DNA from: Triticum aestivum
Lineage: Eukaryota > Streptophyta > Magnoliopsida > Poales > Poaceae
Assembly (NCBI RefSeq): GCF_018294505.1
Contig: NC_057802.1
Span: 317,455,600 to 317,519,599 of the forward strand
DNA length: 64,000 bases
Reading direction: 5' to 3'
Below are positions 10,701-21,328 of the stretch, piece after piece; within the stretch, counting starts at the first letter, position 1, and the number at the start of each line of letters is the position of its first letter. The translations under genes were made by a program, and so were the position numbers. Below the pieces are notes generated by a model. That model did not search any database. It was not told the DNA's origin and saw only the letters and a program-made list of their open reading frames with translations.

Positions 10701-12653
10701 CATGGAGACAGCCATCCGGATACCATGCAATAAGGCCTCGTATTCAGCTGCATTATTGGAGTCTGTGTATAGTATTTGGAGTACGTACTGAACGATGTCT
10801 CCAGTGGGGCATGTTAAAACGACGCCCGCTCCTAGCCCTGCCAGCATTTTGGAGCCATCAAAATACATAACCCAATTGGAATATGTGCCGTGCTCTTTAG
10901 GGAGTTCAGCCTATGTCCATTCGGCGACGAAGTTAGCCAATACTTGGGATTTAATAGCTTGACGTGGTTTGTATGTAATATCCAATGGAAGGAGCTCAAT
11001 GGCCCATTTGGCGATCCGGCCCGTGGCATCGCGGTTGTTTATTATGTCGTTGAGTGGTACTTCCGAAGCCACCATGATCGAACACTCCTAGAAGTAGTGT
11101 CATAGCTTTCGGGATGCCATGAAGACCGCGTATGCTATCTTTTGATAATGGGTGTACTGGGATTTGCACGGTGTAAGGATAGTGGATACGTAGTATACTG
11201 GCTTTTGAAGCGGCAATTTGTGTCCGTCCTGTTCTCGTTCAACGACGAGTATGGCGCTCACCACCTGATGTGTTGCCGATATGTATAGTAACATGGGTTC
11301 GCCGACGTTTGGCGCGGCCAGGATTGGGTTGCTCGCTAGAAGGGTTTTTATTTCTTCCAGTCCGGCTGTTGCCGCGTCCGTCCACTCGAAGTGATCGGTT
11401 CGCCGTAGAAGGCGATAGAGTGTCAGTGCCTTTTCTCCCAATCTAGAGATAAAGCGGCTTAGAGCTGCCATGCAACCTGCGAGTTTTTGTACTTGTTTAA
11501 GGTCTGTTGGCGTAGCCAATTGTGACAGAGCTCGGATTTTGGCTGGATTTGCTTCAATTCCTCTATTGGAAATGATGAAGCCTAGCAGCTTTCCTGCAGG
11601 GACGCCAAAAACACACTTTTCCGGATTGAGCTTAATGTCGTATGCGCGGAGGTTGTCAAATGTGAGACGTAGGTCACCTATTAGTGTTTCGACGTGCCTT
11701 GTCTTGATTACGACGTCGTCCACATAGGCTTCGACTGTCTTTCTGATCTGTTTCTCCAGGCATGTTTGGATCATGCGTTGGTAGGTGGCGCCGGCATTCT
11801 TGTGCCCGAAGGGCATGGTGTTGAAGCAGAATGGCCCATATGGGGTGATGAATGTTGTTGCAGCTTGATCGGACTCCTTCATTTTGATTTGATGGTATCC
11901 GGAATATGCGTCGAGGAAACACAGTAAGTTGTGTCATGCGGTAGCATCAATGATTTGATCAATGCGGGGGAGGGGAAAGGGATCCTTAGGGCAAGCATTA
12001 TTGAGGTCTTTAAAATCGACGCACAGGCGCCAGGATTTATCCTTCTTTGGTACCATCACCAGGTTTGCCAGCCAGTCCGGATGTTTTATTTCTCTAATGA
12101 ATCCGGCCTCGATTAGCTTGGCTAGCTCTTCTCCCATGGCTTGGCGTTTGGGTTCGGAAAAGCGCTGCAGTGTTTGTTTGACCGGTTTATATCCCTTTAA
12201 TATGTTGAGGCTGTGTTCGGCCAGCTTGTGCGGGATTCCTAGCATGTCAGAAGGGTGCCAGGCGAATATATCCCAGTTTTCGTGAAGAAAATCCCGTAGC
12301 GCGGCGTCGACCGTTGGGTCTAGTTGTGCCCCAATAGATGATGTCTTCTTGGGGTCCGATGGATGGACCTGGAATTTGACTATTTCTTCCGTTGGCTTGA
12401 AGGAGGTGGATTTGGGGCGTTTGTCTAAGATCACATCATCCCTGTCCACCGTGGAGCGTAGTGCAGTTAATTCTTCGGCCGCGAGGGCTTCAGATAATGC
12501 CTCAAGGGCCAAGGATGCAGTTTTATTTTTGGCGTGGAGTGATATGTCCGGATCACTGGCGAGAGGGATTATGCCGTTGGGCCCGGGTATCTTGAGCTTC
12601 ATGTACCCGTAATGAGGTACAACTTGAAAGTATGTAAATGCCTCTCGCCCCAA
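10701..12653 (-). pseudogene. Element A RT, RNase H and start of second RNase H
   Basis: Read downwards from 12653. The protease tail is followed by RT, with WRLCVDFKDLNNACPKDPFP, FLDAYSGYHQI, FNTMPFGHKNAGATYQRM and the catalytic YVDDVV at about 11730. RNase H follows (VSAILVVERE, PVYYVSTILTPCKSQYTHYQK), then a second RNase H starting MYFDGSKMLAGLGAGVVL with NNAAEYEALLHGI. The last is cut by element B directly after residue GI and resumes at 3354. All is in one frame with stops at 11934-11936, 11100-11102, 11088-11090 and 10911-10913. No frameshift was found. Confidence 0.92.
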
Positions 12654-14222
12654 GAGGGCGTGATATCAGCTGTTGAAAGGGGCCACTTGGAAGGTTATTT
12701 CTTTGGACAGATAATTCTCTGGCGTGCCGAATACCACGTCGAGTGTTATTTTTCCCGCACACCGCGCCTCCCGACTGGGAATAATTCCTCGGAAGGTCAT
12801 GCTGCTTTGCTCGATGCGGCTCCTGTCTATTTACATTTTGTGGAGTGTGTCTTCATAGATGAGGTTTAGTCCACTGCCGCCGTCCATAAGAACCTTGGTG
12901 AGCCGAAAGCCGTCCACGATTGGACTGAGGACCAAGGCGGCTGGTGCTCGGACTGTCCTGTATTTTGGTTCGTCACCGGCATTAAAAGTTATAGCCGTGT
13001 TGTTCCAAGGGTTTATTGCAACTATTTGACAGACTTCGGCGAGTCCGCGGAGTGCCCTTTTGCGCCTATTGTTTGAGGCAAATGTCTCGAAGACCGTCAG
13101 TACTTTGGGGTCGTCGTCTTCTGGGGGGTGTTGTTCTGGGGTATTCTTGGTGAGGATATCCTCGCCGCTCTTGGCCACTTGCCGGAGTATCCAACATGCT
13201 CTAAGGCTATGTGTTGGTATGTTATCCGGTGTTGCGTGTATTTTGCATGGCCCATCGAGCCATCCTTCCAGAACGGTTCCGCGCCCCGTAATGGACTTAT
13301 ATTTCTTTACTATTGGACCGGGCGTGTTACAAGGGTGCGCCCTTTTCGCCTGAATGAGGGGTTGAGTGGGGACCAATGGTTCCCAACGGGCTGCCTGAGT
13401 TTTCCAGGTACTTTCCATTGCGCTGTACTTCTGTACGATAGTTGCCAAGTCAGTGAAGTGTAATATGCGACGACGGTTGATGGCGTTGAGGATTCCTTCG
13501 TCCATGCAATTATTGCGGAACTCTAAGATCGCTTCCTCGTTGCGGCAATCTTTAATCTTGTCTTTGACAAGAAGGAATCTGGCCCAGAAGTGGTGGACCA
13601 TTTCCTGAGACTGCTGTTGTATGCTCATGAGAGCGCATATATTTGGGTGGGTGGGTGGCTTTGAATCCGAACTCTGACCCAATTTTGGATCCGGAGTCTG
13701 AAGGTCTTCCGAACTTAACAGATCGGGTTCCGGGATATCCACCGATTTCTTAGGCCCATCGTCCGATTCTATGTTCGGAGGGCAGGGTACATCTCCTCGC
13801 AGGTGGGTGTCCGGCTCTTCGAAACCGGAGATCCAGACATAGTCCATCCTTAGTATGGAGGAAGAGTCGTCGTCTTGCTCCTCGACTACCGCTATCTGGT
13901 GGGTGATCGGTGGAGATTTGATTTCTCTCTGATCGGGTTTAATCCCAATTCGATCGTAGTCTGTAGCGACCCCCATGGCGGCGATGCGATATAGGAGCTC
14001 GTTTAAAGACGAAAGCTCCGCTGGATCCATCTGCTTGGAGTGTTCGGAGTCGATACGAAGAGGATTTTTGATGACCCAGGAGGTCATCGTCCGCTCAACG
14101 ATCGAACGGGCGGTCATGGTAAAGCCGCCTAGCCGGTGGGTTTGGCCTGGGGCCAGTGCTCCTCCGTCGGTGATATCGTCCTTGAGAACAAGGCGAGCCA
14201 TCGATCTTGTCGTCGACGTCAC
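12654..14222 (-). pseudogene. Element A gag and protease
   Basis: The frame is open from 14222 to 12831 (463 codons). A gag core lies at about residues 200-290 (QQSQEMVHHFWARFLLVKDK, CRNEEAILEFRNNC, FTDLATIVQKYSAME), with a preceding acidic region. The aspartic protease active site is LMDGGSGLNLIYEDTL, where the DGGS form replaces the usual DTGS/DSGA. TAA at 12831-12833 directly follows, and the protein continues in frame (TFRGIIPSREA, GTPENYLSKEITFQVAPF) to TGA at 12666-12668 and on into the RT region. Gag itself is unbroken. The start at 14222 lies just inside the primer binding site and may not be the native one. Confidence 0.88.
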
Positions 14223-14229
14223 AGTGGAA

Positions 14230-14248
14230 CTCTCAATGAAAGCACCAA
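14230..14248 (-). other. Primer binding site of element A
   Basis: On the reverse strand TTGGTGCTTTCATTGAGAG directly follows the LTR end. The position fits a plant gypsy primer binding site. The tRNA was not determined. Confidence 0.65.
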
Positions 14249-14726
14249 TGTCGGTGTCAAAACCGGCGGATCTCGAGTAGGGGGTCCCGAACTATGCGTC
14301 TAAGGTCGATGGTAACAGGAGACAGGGGACACAATGTTTACCCAGGTTCAGGCCCTCTCTATGGAGGTAATACCCTACTTCCTGATTGATTGATCTTGAT
14401 GAATATGAGTATTACAAGAGTAGATCTACCACGAGATCATAGTGGCTAAACCCTAGAAGTCTAGCCTATATGACTATGGTAATGAGTATCTCTCTCCGGA
14501 CTAAGTACTCCGGTTTATATAGACACCGGGAGGATCTAGGGTTACACAAGGTCGGTTACAAAGAAAGGAATCTACATATTTGGTTGCCAAGCTTGCCTTC
14601 CACGCCAAGGAGAGTCCCATCCGGACACGGGTGCGGTCTTCGGTCTTCGTATCTTCATAGCCCATCAGTCCGGCCCATGGCTAATAGGCCGGACGCCCGA
14701 GGACCCCTTAGTCCTGGACTCCCTCA
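14249..14726 (-). repeat. Element A 5' LTR
   Basis: The forward strand reads TGTCGGTGTCAAAACCGG at one end and GGACTCCCTCA at the other, giving a 478-bp LTR. On the reverse strand CTATATAAACCGGAG (about 14513-14525) is the likely TATA box. The next five bases (CTCGG, 14727-14731) should be the target duplication, but the partner LTR is off-window. Confidence 0.85.
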
Positions 14727-15404
14727 CTCGGGCCCTTACACTGTGCGCAGACAGGGGAGGCCGGATGTCCGGGCCTTCGCGAGGAGCCGAATGTCCGGGC
14801 AGGCGGGGCCGGATGTCCGAGCTGGTGTGGCTGGCCTGGATGCTCTCTGGATAGATGGGGTCCGGATGTCCAGGCGAGGGGCCGGATGTCCGGGAGCTCG
14901 GGATGGGCCGGATGTCCGGGCCTTTCGCTGGATGTCCGGGCTGAAGTGGTTCAGCTTCGGGTACGTTCTGTGACGGGCGCCGAATTTCCGGGCGGAGCCG
15001 GATGTCCGGGCTGTCGGGCCGGATGTCCGGGGCCTGTAGGCTTGGCCGCTGGCTCCTTGGCGCTGGTGACGTTTCCAGGGGCCGGATGTCCGGGGTCCTG
15101 GTCGGATGTCCGGGTCCTGGGAGTTGCACTTGACTCCTTCCGTTGGTTCTCCTCGTCCGTGAACTTGGCGGTTTGTCCGTCTTCATGAGCATCTCCGGGA
15201 GGGTCCTCTTGACACCTAATCATGCATAGCATATCGGACTTAGGTAGTAGCCATGTCTCGAGTGGATCATATGTGATATCACTAAGGAAGGAAGTCACCT
15301 CGTTCTCGAGAGCTCTAGCTCATGCTCGTGTCATAGGTCCTCTTGGCTCTTGATGAGACGATGGTAGGTCCATGGGGATGACCATAGGATGCTCCGCATC
15401 AAAA
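14727..15404. repeat. Remnant C with clustered GGATGTCCGG motifs
   Basis: From about 14755 to 15120 the near-palindrome GCCGGATGTCCGG recurs roughly twelve times with irregular 20-60 bp spacing. The rest (from CTCCGGGAGGGTCC to about 15404) is low-copy-looking sequence of the sort found in gypsy LTRs or flanks. No open frame is convincing, because the reverse-strand frames are just the motif translated. Element A inserted at its left edge. Its boundary with D is only approximate. Confidence 0.55.
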
Positions 15405-15417
15405 CTTCAATCAGCGT

Positions 15418-15935
15418 AGCCCCCAAGGGCCAGGTCATTATGTAATAATGAGCAGGGACTTTGTAGATATATATGATCATGTAGACTTTGAACAGCAACG
15501 TGTAGCCCCCAAGGGCCTGCTCAGTAAGATAATACTGAGCTAGGACTTTATATATATACTTAATTTGAAAATAACATCATCTGATGTGGCCTCCATCATA
15601 GGGCTTGAACCCACGTCCACAAGGTTAAGAGCCTTGTGCTTTACCAACTGAGCAATGGACCCCTCAAAATAATGGTTTTAACTTGTGTACCTTGAATTTT
15701 TAGCAGGAGCAATTAGTAGCCCCCAAGGGCCGGCTCATTACGATGTGATGAGTCGGGTCGTCAATAAGGCAAGTAAAAATTACTTTGCATTAGCCCCCAA
15801 GTGCCATGGTGCATGTTGGCAGTGACATGGGACTTGCATATTTGATGTAATCTCAACTTGAATAATGTAGCCCCCAAGTGCCGAGTCATAAGCCTGCAGC
15901 GACTCGGGACTATTCCTTCCATTGTAGAATAAATC
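15418..15935. repeat. GTAGCCCCCAAG hairpin units in element D
   Basis: The motif GTAGCCCCCAAGGGCC or its TGCC variant starts at about 15418, 15503, 15717, 15791 (shorter) and 15868. Each copy is followed by a small inverted repeat, for example GCTCAGTAAGATAATACTGAGC at 15519. Related motifs recur at about 16604, 16682 and 18732. Spacing between the first two is 85 bp. Confidence 0.7.
15587..15660 (-). tRNA. tRNA-Lys(CUU)-like sequence inside element D, probably a pseudogene
   Basis: On the reverse strand the D-arm region GCTCAGTTGGTAAAGC leads to anticodon stem-loop CAAGG-CTCTTAA-CCTTG, with a perfect five-pair stem and anticodon CUU. The variable loop and a T-arm with B-box GGTTCAAGCCC follow. 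The T stem keeps two G-U pairs where C-to-T changes seem to have occurred. The acceptor stem pairs at six of seven positions if the bases normally at 8-9 are missing. CCA follows the discriminator base in the DNA. The lost positions and the weak A-box suggest a decayed copy. The similarity to plant tRNA-Lys(CUU) is strong. Confidence 0.75.
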
Positions 15936-15960
15936 ATATCCATTAATAAAATAATAGCCA

Positions 15961-17021
15961 TTGCGCTGAAGTGACTTTGAAAACCTTAATCATAATACTG
16001 GTTATTGATAACCATAACAAAAATCCAGCCATGTTGGTTATTAAAGATTTGAATAATATAACCTGGTTTGAAAACCGGTTCCTGCAATATAAACCAGTAT
16101 ATCTATGCGTGCATGCTATGATGATGTAATGATGATGCAATGTATGATGCAATATATGATGATGTATGTGCATGATAATAGAATACTTCAATGAAACTAG
16201 CATGATAGCCAGTGGAGTACCTCGCTTTCTGTAAGCCGGCTCTCACATGACCCAGATATGACTTATTGAGAGTACACGAGGTTGGAGTAGCATCAAGCAA
16301 ACAGGCAGGTTTAACCAAGTTTCAATGAAGGCGGCTTAGCAACCTGGGTTCATCCTCGCTATCTATAAATCGTGCCCTCACATGATAGTCCAGCGTTTTA
16401 ACCTTAACGAGTTCAGATATGACTGTTAAGAGTTCGGTGGGTCAATCAGGATTACCTGATGGAGAAGCAGCTAACCTATAGGCAGGATGACCCGAAAGGG
16501 TTATGTCCTCTTTGGTGAATACACCTATGTTTGAACAAGATAACCCAGTCAAGAGGGTAGTAACGCTATGTTCTCTTTGGTGAATACACCTATGTTTGAA
16601 CAGGAAGCCCCCAAGTGACCATTGGAAGTGCGGCGTTGAGCTGATCAAGAGGGATATTCATAGCTATGCTCAATGAGCAGAAAGCCCCCAAGTGACCATT
16701 GGATGAGCCAATAAGGCAGGATACCCATGTTTGAACCGCGCATCATGGCAGCAAATGTTCTCTTTGGCAACCTTTTTTTTGAACTCGAACTTTGCGAGAG
16801 ATAATATTCTTCTTGAGCCGGGTGGAGCCGGATATTGAGAGCTCACAACATTGTGGGAGAGAGATTTCTCTTGAGCCGGATTTTAAACCGGAATCCTTCA
16901 TTTCAAGCCGGAAATGCTCTAACAGCCTTTAAATTTTCATCAATATGGCAGTAGCCTCCGGGATCAGGTTATCTTCCCTCCAATGACCCGGGCTTCTTGA
17001 ATTCATTGAGACTGGCTGATG
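15961..17021. other. Non-coding interior of element D
   Basis: AT-rich sequence with short repeats: ATGATG runs near 16115-16170; a duplicated block of about 60 bp (TGTTCTCTTTGGTGAATACACC) at about 16503 and 16569; and two copies of AAGCCCCCAAGTGACCATTGG. No gene is seen. Confidence 0.6.
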
Positions 17022-17026
17022 TCTAC

Positions 17027-18702
17027 TACGCAACCTTCTTCTTGTAGACATTGTTGGGCCTCCAAGTGCAGAGGTTTGTAGGACAGTAGCAAATTTCCCT
17101 CAAGTGGATGACCTAAGGTTTATCAATCCATGGGAGGCGTAGGTTGAAGATGGTCTCTCTCAAACCACCCTGCAACCAAATAACAAAGAGTCTCTTGTGT
17201 CCCCAACACACCCAATACAATGATAAATTGTATAGGTGCACTAGTTCGGCGAAGAGATGGTGATACAAGTGCAATATGGATAGTAGATATAGGTTTTTGT
17301 AATCTGAAAATATAAAAACAGCAAGGTAACTAATGATAAAAGTGAGCGTAAATGGTATTGCAATGCATTGAAACAAGGCCTTGGGTTCATACTTTCACTA
17401 GTGCAAGTTCTCTCAACAATAATAACATAATTGGATCATATAACTATCTCTCAACATGCAACAAAGAGTCACTCCAAAGTCACTAATAGCGTAGAACAAA
17501 CGAAGAGATTATGGTAGGGTACGAAACCATCTCAAAGTTATCCTTTCTGGTCGATCTATTCAAGAGTCCGTAGTAAAATAACATGAATCTATTCTTTCCG
17601 TTTGATCTATCATAGAGTTCGTACTAGAATAACACCTTAAGACACAAATCAACCAAAACCCTAATGTCACCTAGATACTCCAATGTCACCTCAAGTATTC
17701 GTGGGTATGATTATACGATATGCATCACACAATCTCAGATTCATCTATTCAACCAACACAAAGAACTTCAAAGAGTGCCCCAAAGTTTCTACCGGAGAGT
17801 CAAGACGAAAACGTGTGCCAACCCCTATGCATAAATTCACGAGGTCACGGAACCCGCAAGTTGATCACCAAAACATACATCAAGTGAATCAATAGAATAC
17901 CCCATTGTCACCACGGGTATCCCACGCAAGACATACATCAAGTGTTCTCAAATCCTTAAAGACTCAATCCAATAAGATAACTTCGAAGGGAAAACTCAAT
18001 CCATTACAAGAGAGTAGAGGGGGAGAAACATCATAAGATCCAACAATAATAGCAAATCTCGCGATACATCAAGATCGTACCACCTCAAGAACACGAGAGA
18101 GAGATCAAACACATAGCTACTGGTACATACCCTCAGCCCCGAGGGTGAACTACTCCCTCCTCGTCATGGAGAGCGCCGGGATGATGAAGATGGCCACCGG
18201 TGAGGGATTCCCCATCCGGTAGGGTGCCGGAACAGGACCCCGATTGGTTTTTGGTGGCTACAGAGGCTTGCGGCGCCGGAACTCCCGATCTATTCTGTTC
18301 CTCGATGTTTTTAGGGTATATGGACATATATAGGCGAAAGAAGTCGGTCAGGGGAGCCATGAGGGGCCCACGAGGGTGGGGGCGCGCCCAGGGGGGTAGG
18401 GCGCGCCTCCCTGCCTCGTGGCTTCCTCGAAGCTTCCCTGACGTCTACTCCAAGTCTCCTGGATTGCTTCCGTTCCAAAAATAACTCTCCCGAAGGTTTC
18501 ATTCCGTTTGGACTCCGTTTGATATTCCTTTTCTTCGGAACACTGAAATAGGCAAGAAAACAGCAATTTGGGCTGGGCCTCCGGTTAATAGGTTAGTCCC
18601 AAAAATAATATAAAAGTGTTTAGTAAAGCCCATAAACATCCAAAACAGATAATATAATAGCATGAATACTTCATAAATTATAGATACGTTGGAGACGTAT
18701 CA
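17027..18702 (-). mobile_element. Solo LTR of a TGATACG-type gypsy family
   Basis: The forward strand begins TGATGTCTACTACGCAACC and ends GGAGACGTATCA, and 5-bp direct repeats CTGGC flank it at 17022-17026 and 18703-18707. No interior or second LTR is present, which is the signature of LTR-LTR recombination. Read on the reverse strand its first 300 bp resemble the LTR of element G (TGATACGTCTCCAACGTATC, AACCTATTAACCGGAGGCCC, AACGGAGTCCAAACGGAATG). The remainder differs, so it is a related family. A TATA-like CTATATATG lies at about 18327-18335 on the reverse strand. Confidence 0.92.
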
Positions 18703-18707
18703 CTGGC

Positions 18708-19994
18708 CAATTCCGCCGAGTCATGTCATTGTAGCCCCCAAGTCTTAAGACGACTCGAGGAGTTGTCTTGAGATTCTCCATATTTGACCGTGAGATAAAC
18801 CGGTATGAGTCATTCAACAGCTCAGTGATATAACTTGTCCTGCATTGAAGAACTTGCAAGCCAGAGTAATTGCGTTTTAAAAGAAAGCAATATATAATAT
18901 AAATATACTGGATGGATTTCACCTGATATGTCAAGTCAGAAATTATCCACCGCAGAGTTGATGATCACCATGGTGAAGCTGAAATCAATCACGAGCGAGT
19001 CGGCCGCGCGAGCAGACAGATGAGTCGGCCGCGGTGTTGTAAGCCGGTGCAGACGAGCAAGTTGTCCTCCTCGTTGTAAGCCGGCGTGGACGCGTGAACC
19101 GGCCGTGAGAGCGGACGGGCGAGTCGTCCGTGGCGTTGTAAGCCGGTGCGGTCGCGAGAGACGGCCACGCCGTTGTAAGCCGGTGTGGGAGTCCGTTGAG
19201 TAACAGCGACCACCTGTGCCGAATGATGTTGGCGTGCCTCCATCTCCGCGGTATAATGCCATTTTGTAATGAATAATTCTCCTGCATATAAAATACAGTA
19301 GGGCAAAGTAGTTTTGCTCGGATGAATTAATATGTACTTAAAAATAAATAGGGTAAATAGCACCGGGTATTTTTCGTCGATGCAAGCAGACGAATTCTGC
19401 GTGTGACAATAACTAAGCAGATTTTTGAGTTGTACTATATTAGTATTGATGTTCCATTGAATCTCTGGATCCTTCTTTTGCGCACCAGAACAGCAATGAT
19501 TGATGGGACTTCGGACGGCAGCATGCGCCCCCTTTTTTTCGAGTGCACCTGGGTACTTAGACGCTTTTTCTTTTGTTTTTTTATATATCCATGGAACGGA
19601 GTGGTAGGCTAGCTGCTCCAGATTTACTTGCCTTGTACTCACTCCAACGATCCGTGTGCAAGGTAAAAATTTCCTCGTAACGATGCCCTCCTTCTAGAGC
19701 CTAGGTTGTGCAATCTGCGGCTATATGTTTTTGCTGTCAATAGCTCTTATCCTTAGAGACTCTGCTTCTTCAGTTCGCAAACTTTGGAAATTTCACGAAT
19801 GCCAAGCCAAAAGCATCCATTGTCTCACCCATATCTTGCCGAACCTGAACAAGTACTTCAACCTGCTTCGATGCAGTACTGAGCCGCTGCTCCTAATCCT
19901 GCATCTTCTGCTACTCTTCTTTGTCATGTTTAAGATAGCGCCCGCCAGAATAGGGACAGTTGATATAAGGCCATCACGGCCGGGCTGACAGGAG
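18708..19994. repeat. Element D interior with GTTGTAAGCCGG repeats
   Basis: Sequence resumes the D interior after the solo LTR (a GTAGCCCCCAAG motif at 18732). Between about 19030 and 19190 GTTGTAAGCCGG occurs four times with spacing of about 35-60 bp, embedded in GC-rich imperfect repeats. The rest to 19994 is AT-rich with no supported gene. Confidence 0.55.
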
Positions 19995-21144
19995 CTACAG
20001 CGGCAGTAGAGCCGGTCTTGACTCTTGAGGCACTCCGTGACCGCAGCGGCGGTGGAGGTAGGGCCATGGCCATAGCATGGCCGGCTTGAGGCGTAGACGG
20101 CTCGCGATGGAAGCGAGTTTGGCAAGGCGTCGCGAGGCGCGGTCAGCTGTGGTGTAAACGAGGCCGTGGCAGAGGCGCTGCAGTGAAGACGACTCACCGC
20201 GGAGATACAACGAAGCCCGGCGCGGAAACGACCAGCGGAGGCAAAACAGTGACGATGGCTCCTTGAAAGCAAGGGTGAATCCAGCGAATGTGGAGGCAGT
20301 TTGAAGCGCGAGGCCATGGCGCACTGGTGGATCGATCCACGGTGGCGACTTGGTGCTATTTGTGGAGGCGACTCGAGGTCGGAGCTGATGCCGGGGCGGC
20401 TTGACGCGATTGTGGCCGCGACATTGATGGTGGAGGTGGCTCAATTCGCTTAGCAAGGGCCGCTCGACACACAGCAGAGGTAGGCAGCTAGGCGGGTCAC
20501 CCGGAGGTGAATGGCGGTTTGCCTCCGCTGGTCGCATCCATGACGACGGTTCAGAGTGACGTCCCACAGAGCGAGACCATAGCAGAGGCCGGCAGAAGGC
20601 GGCTTCCGACAAACTGGCAGGCAACGAGGCGACGCGTTTAACACGGCGATGCAAAGATGTACAAGGCCGGCTAGAGGCAACGCTGCACGGGGCAGCGCAG
20701 CGTCCGCTTGAAGGCGACGAGGCCATGTAAGTGACGAAAAACCGCAGCGACAAGTCTCGAGCTAATGGCTTGAGGCCGTACAGCGGAGTCGAGCAGCGGA
20801 GATAACCCGGTAGGCGGTTTGAAGCCTAGATGAGCGCGAGGCCGGGGTGCGGGTGCGAACCGGCGGGCGCTCGAAGTGGAATCCGAGCAGAGGAAGCACG
20901 GGCGTTGGAGGACGAGGCGCCTCGAGGAGAGATCGGAAGCGCCGATGGTGAAGGAGTCCGAGTCTTGGCCCGCTCTGTTTCCGGGTAATCTTCTTAGGTA
21001 GACCCGATCGGGTAGTTTCCTTAGGCAGCAGTTTCGATTGATACTGTTTGCTTGTGCAAACAAAGGTGTCACCTTCGTGCGTGTACGTCTTGGTTGATTG
21101 ATTGGAGGAAAAAACGAGGACTCAGCGATTTGACCGCAGCACAC
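19995..21144 (-). other. GC-rich reverse-strand open region after the D primer binding site
   Basis: Two overlapping reverse frames (21144-20671, 157 codons; 20753-19995, 252 codons) lie where gag would start in element D. Their translations are rich in Ser, Arg, Pro and Leu, and I recognise no gag motif or other domain. The abrupt rise in GC compared with both sides suggests captured or decayed sequence. The openness may be due to base composition. I would not call a protein here without transcript or homology support. Confidence 0.25.
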
Positions 21145-21308
21145 AAGAACAATTGCAACGGAAAGCTTGATCTTGGTCTTTGACTTTTCCAGATGGCAAC
21201 GACGGAGCGGACCGCAACCCTAACTCTCCTTCGACATTAATCTTGCACTGCAATCTTCTTGAAACCCTGGGAAGAATCCCTCCAAGAACTCAGCACCACT
21301 GTGCGCAG

Positions 21309-21328
21309 GCCCCACGGTGGGCGCCAAC
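21309..21328 (-). other. Primer binding site of element D
   Basis: On the reverse strand TTGGCGCCCACCGTGGGGCC directly follows the LTR. This TGGCGCC form is common in plant gypsy elements and fixes the orientation of D. Confidence 0.75.

Larger units (their letters stand above)
1..14726 (-). mobile_element. Element A: Tat-type Ty3/gypsy retrotransposon, interrupted
   Basis: Read on the reverse strand, the order is LTR, primer binding site, gag, protease, RT with YVDD, RNase H, a second RNase H, then integrase. The second RNase H and the opposite-strand ORF beyond integrase are features known from the Tat lineage of plant Ty3/gypsy elements. Element B interrupts it at 3360-10695. The 3' LTR and polypurine tract lie beyond the left edge of the window. 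The polyprotein stays in one reading frame on both sides of B, apart from at least eight stop codons, so the element is dead but only moderately decayed. The family name cannot be fixed without a repeat-library search. Confidence 0.9.

Noticed and set aside
20450..21144. Possible captured host gene in element D
   Set aside because: Composition-driven Ser/Arg/Leu-rich frames overlap each other; no conserved domain or splice structure was found.
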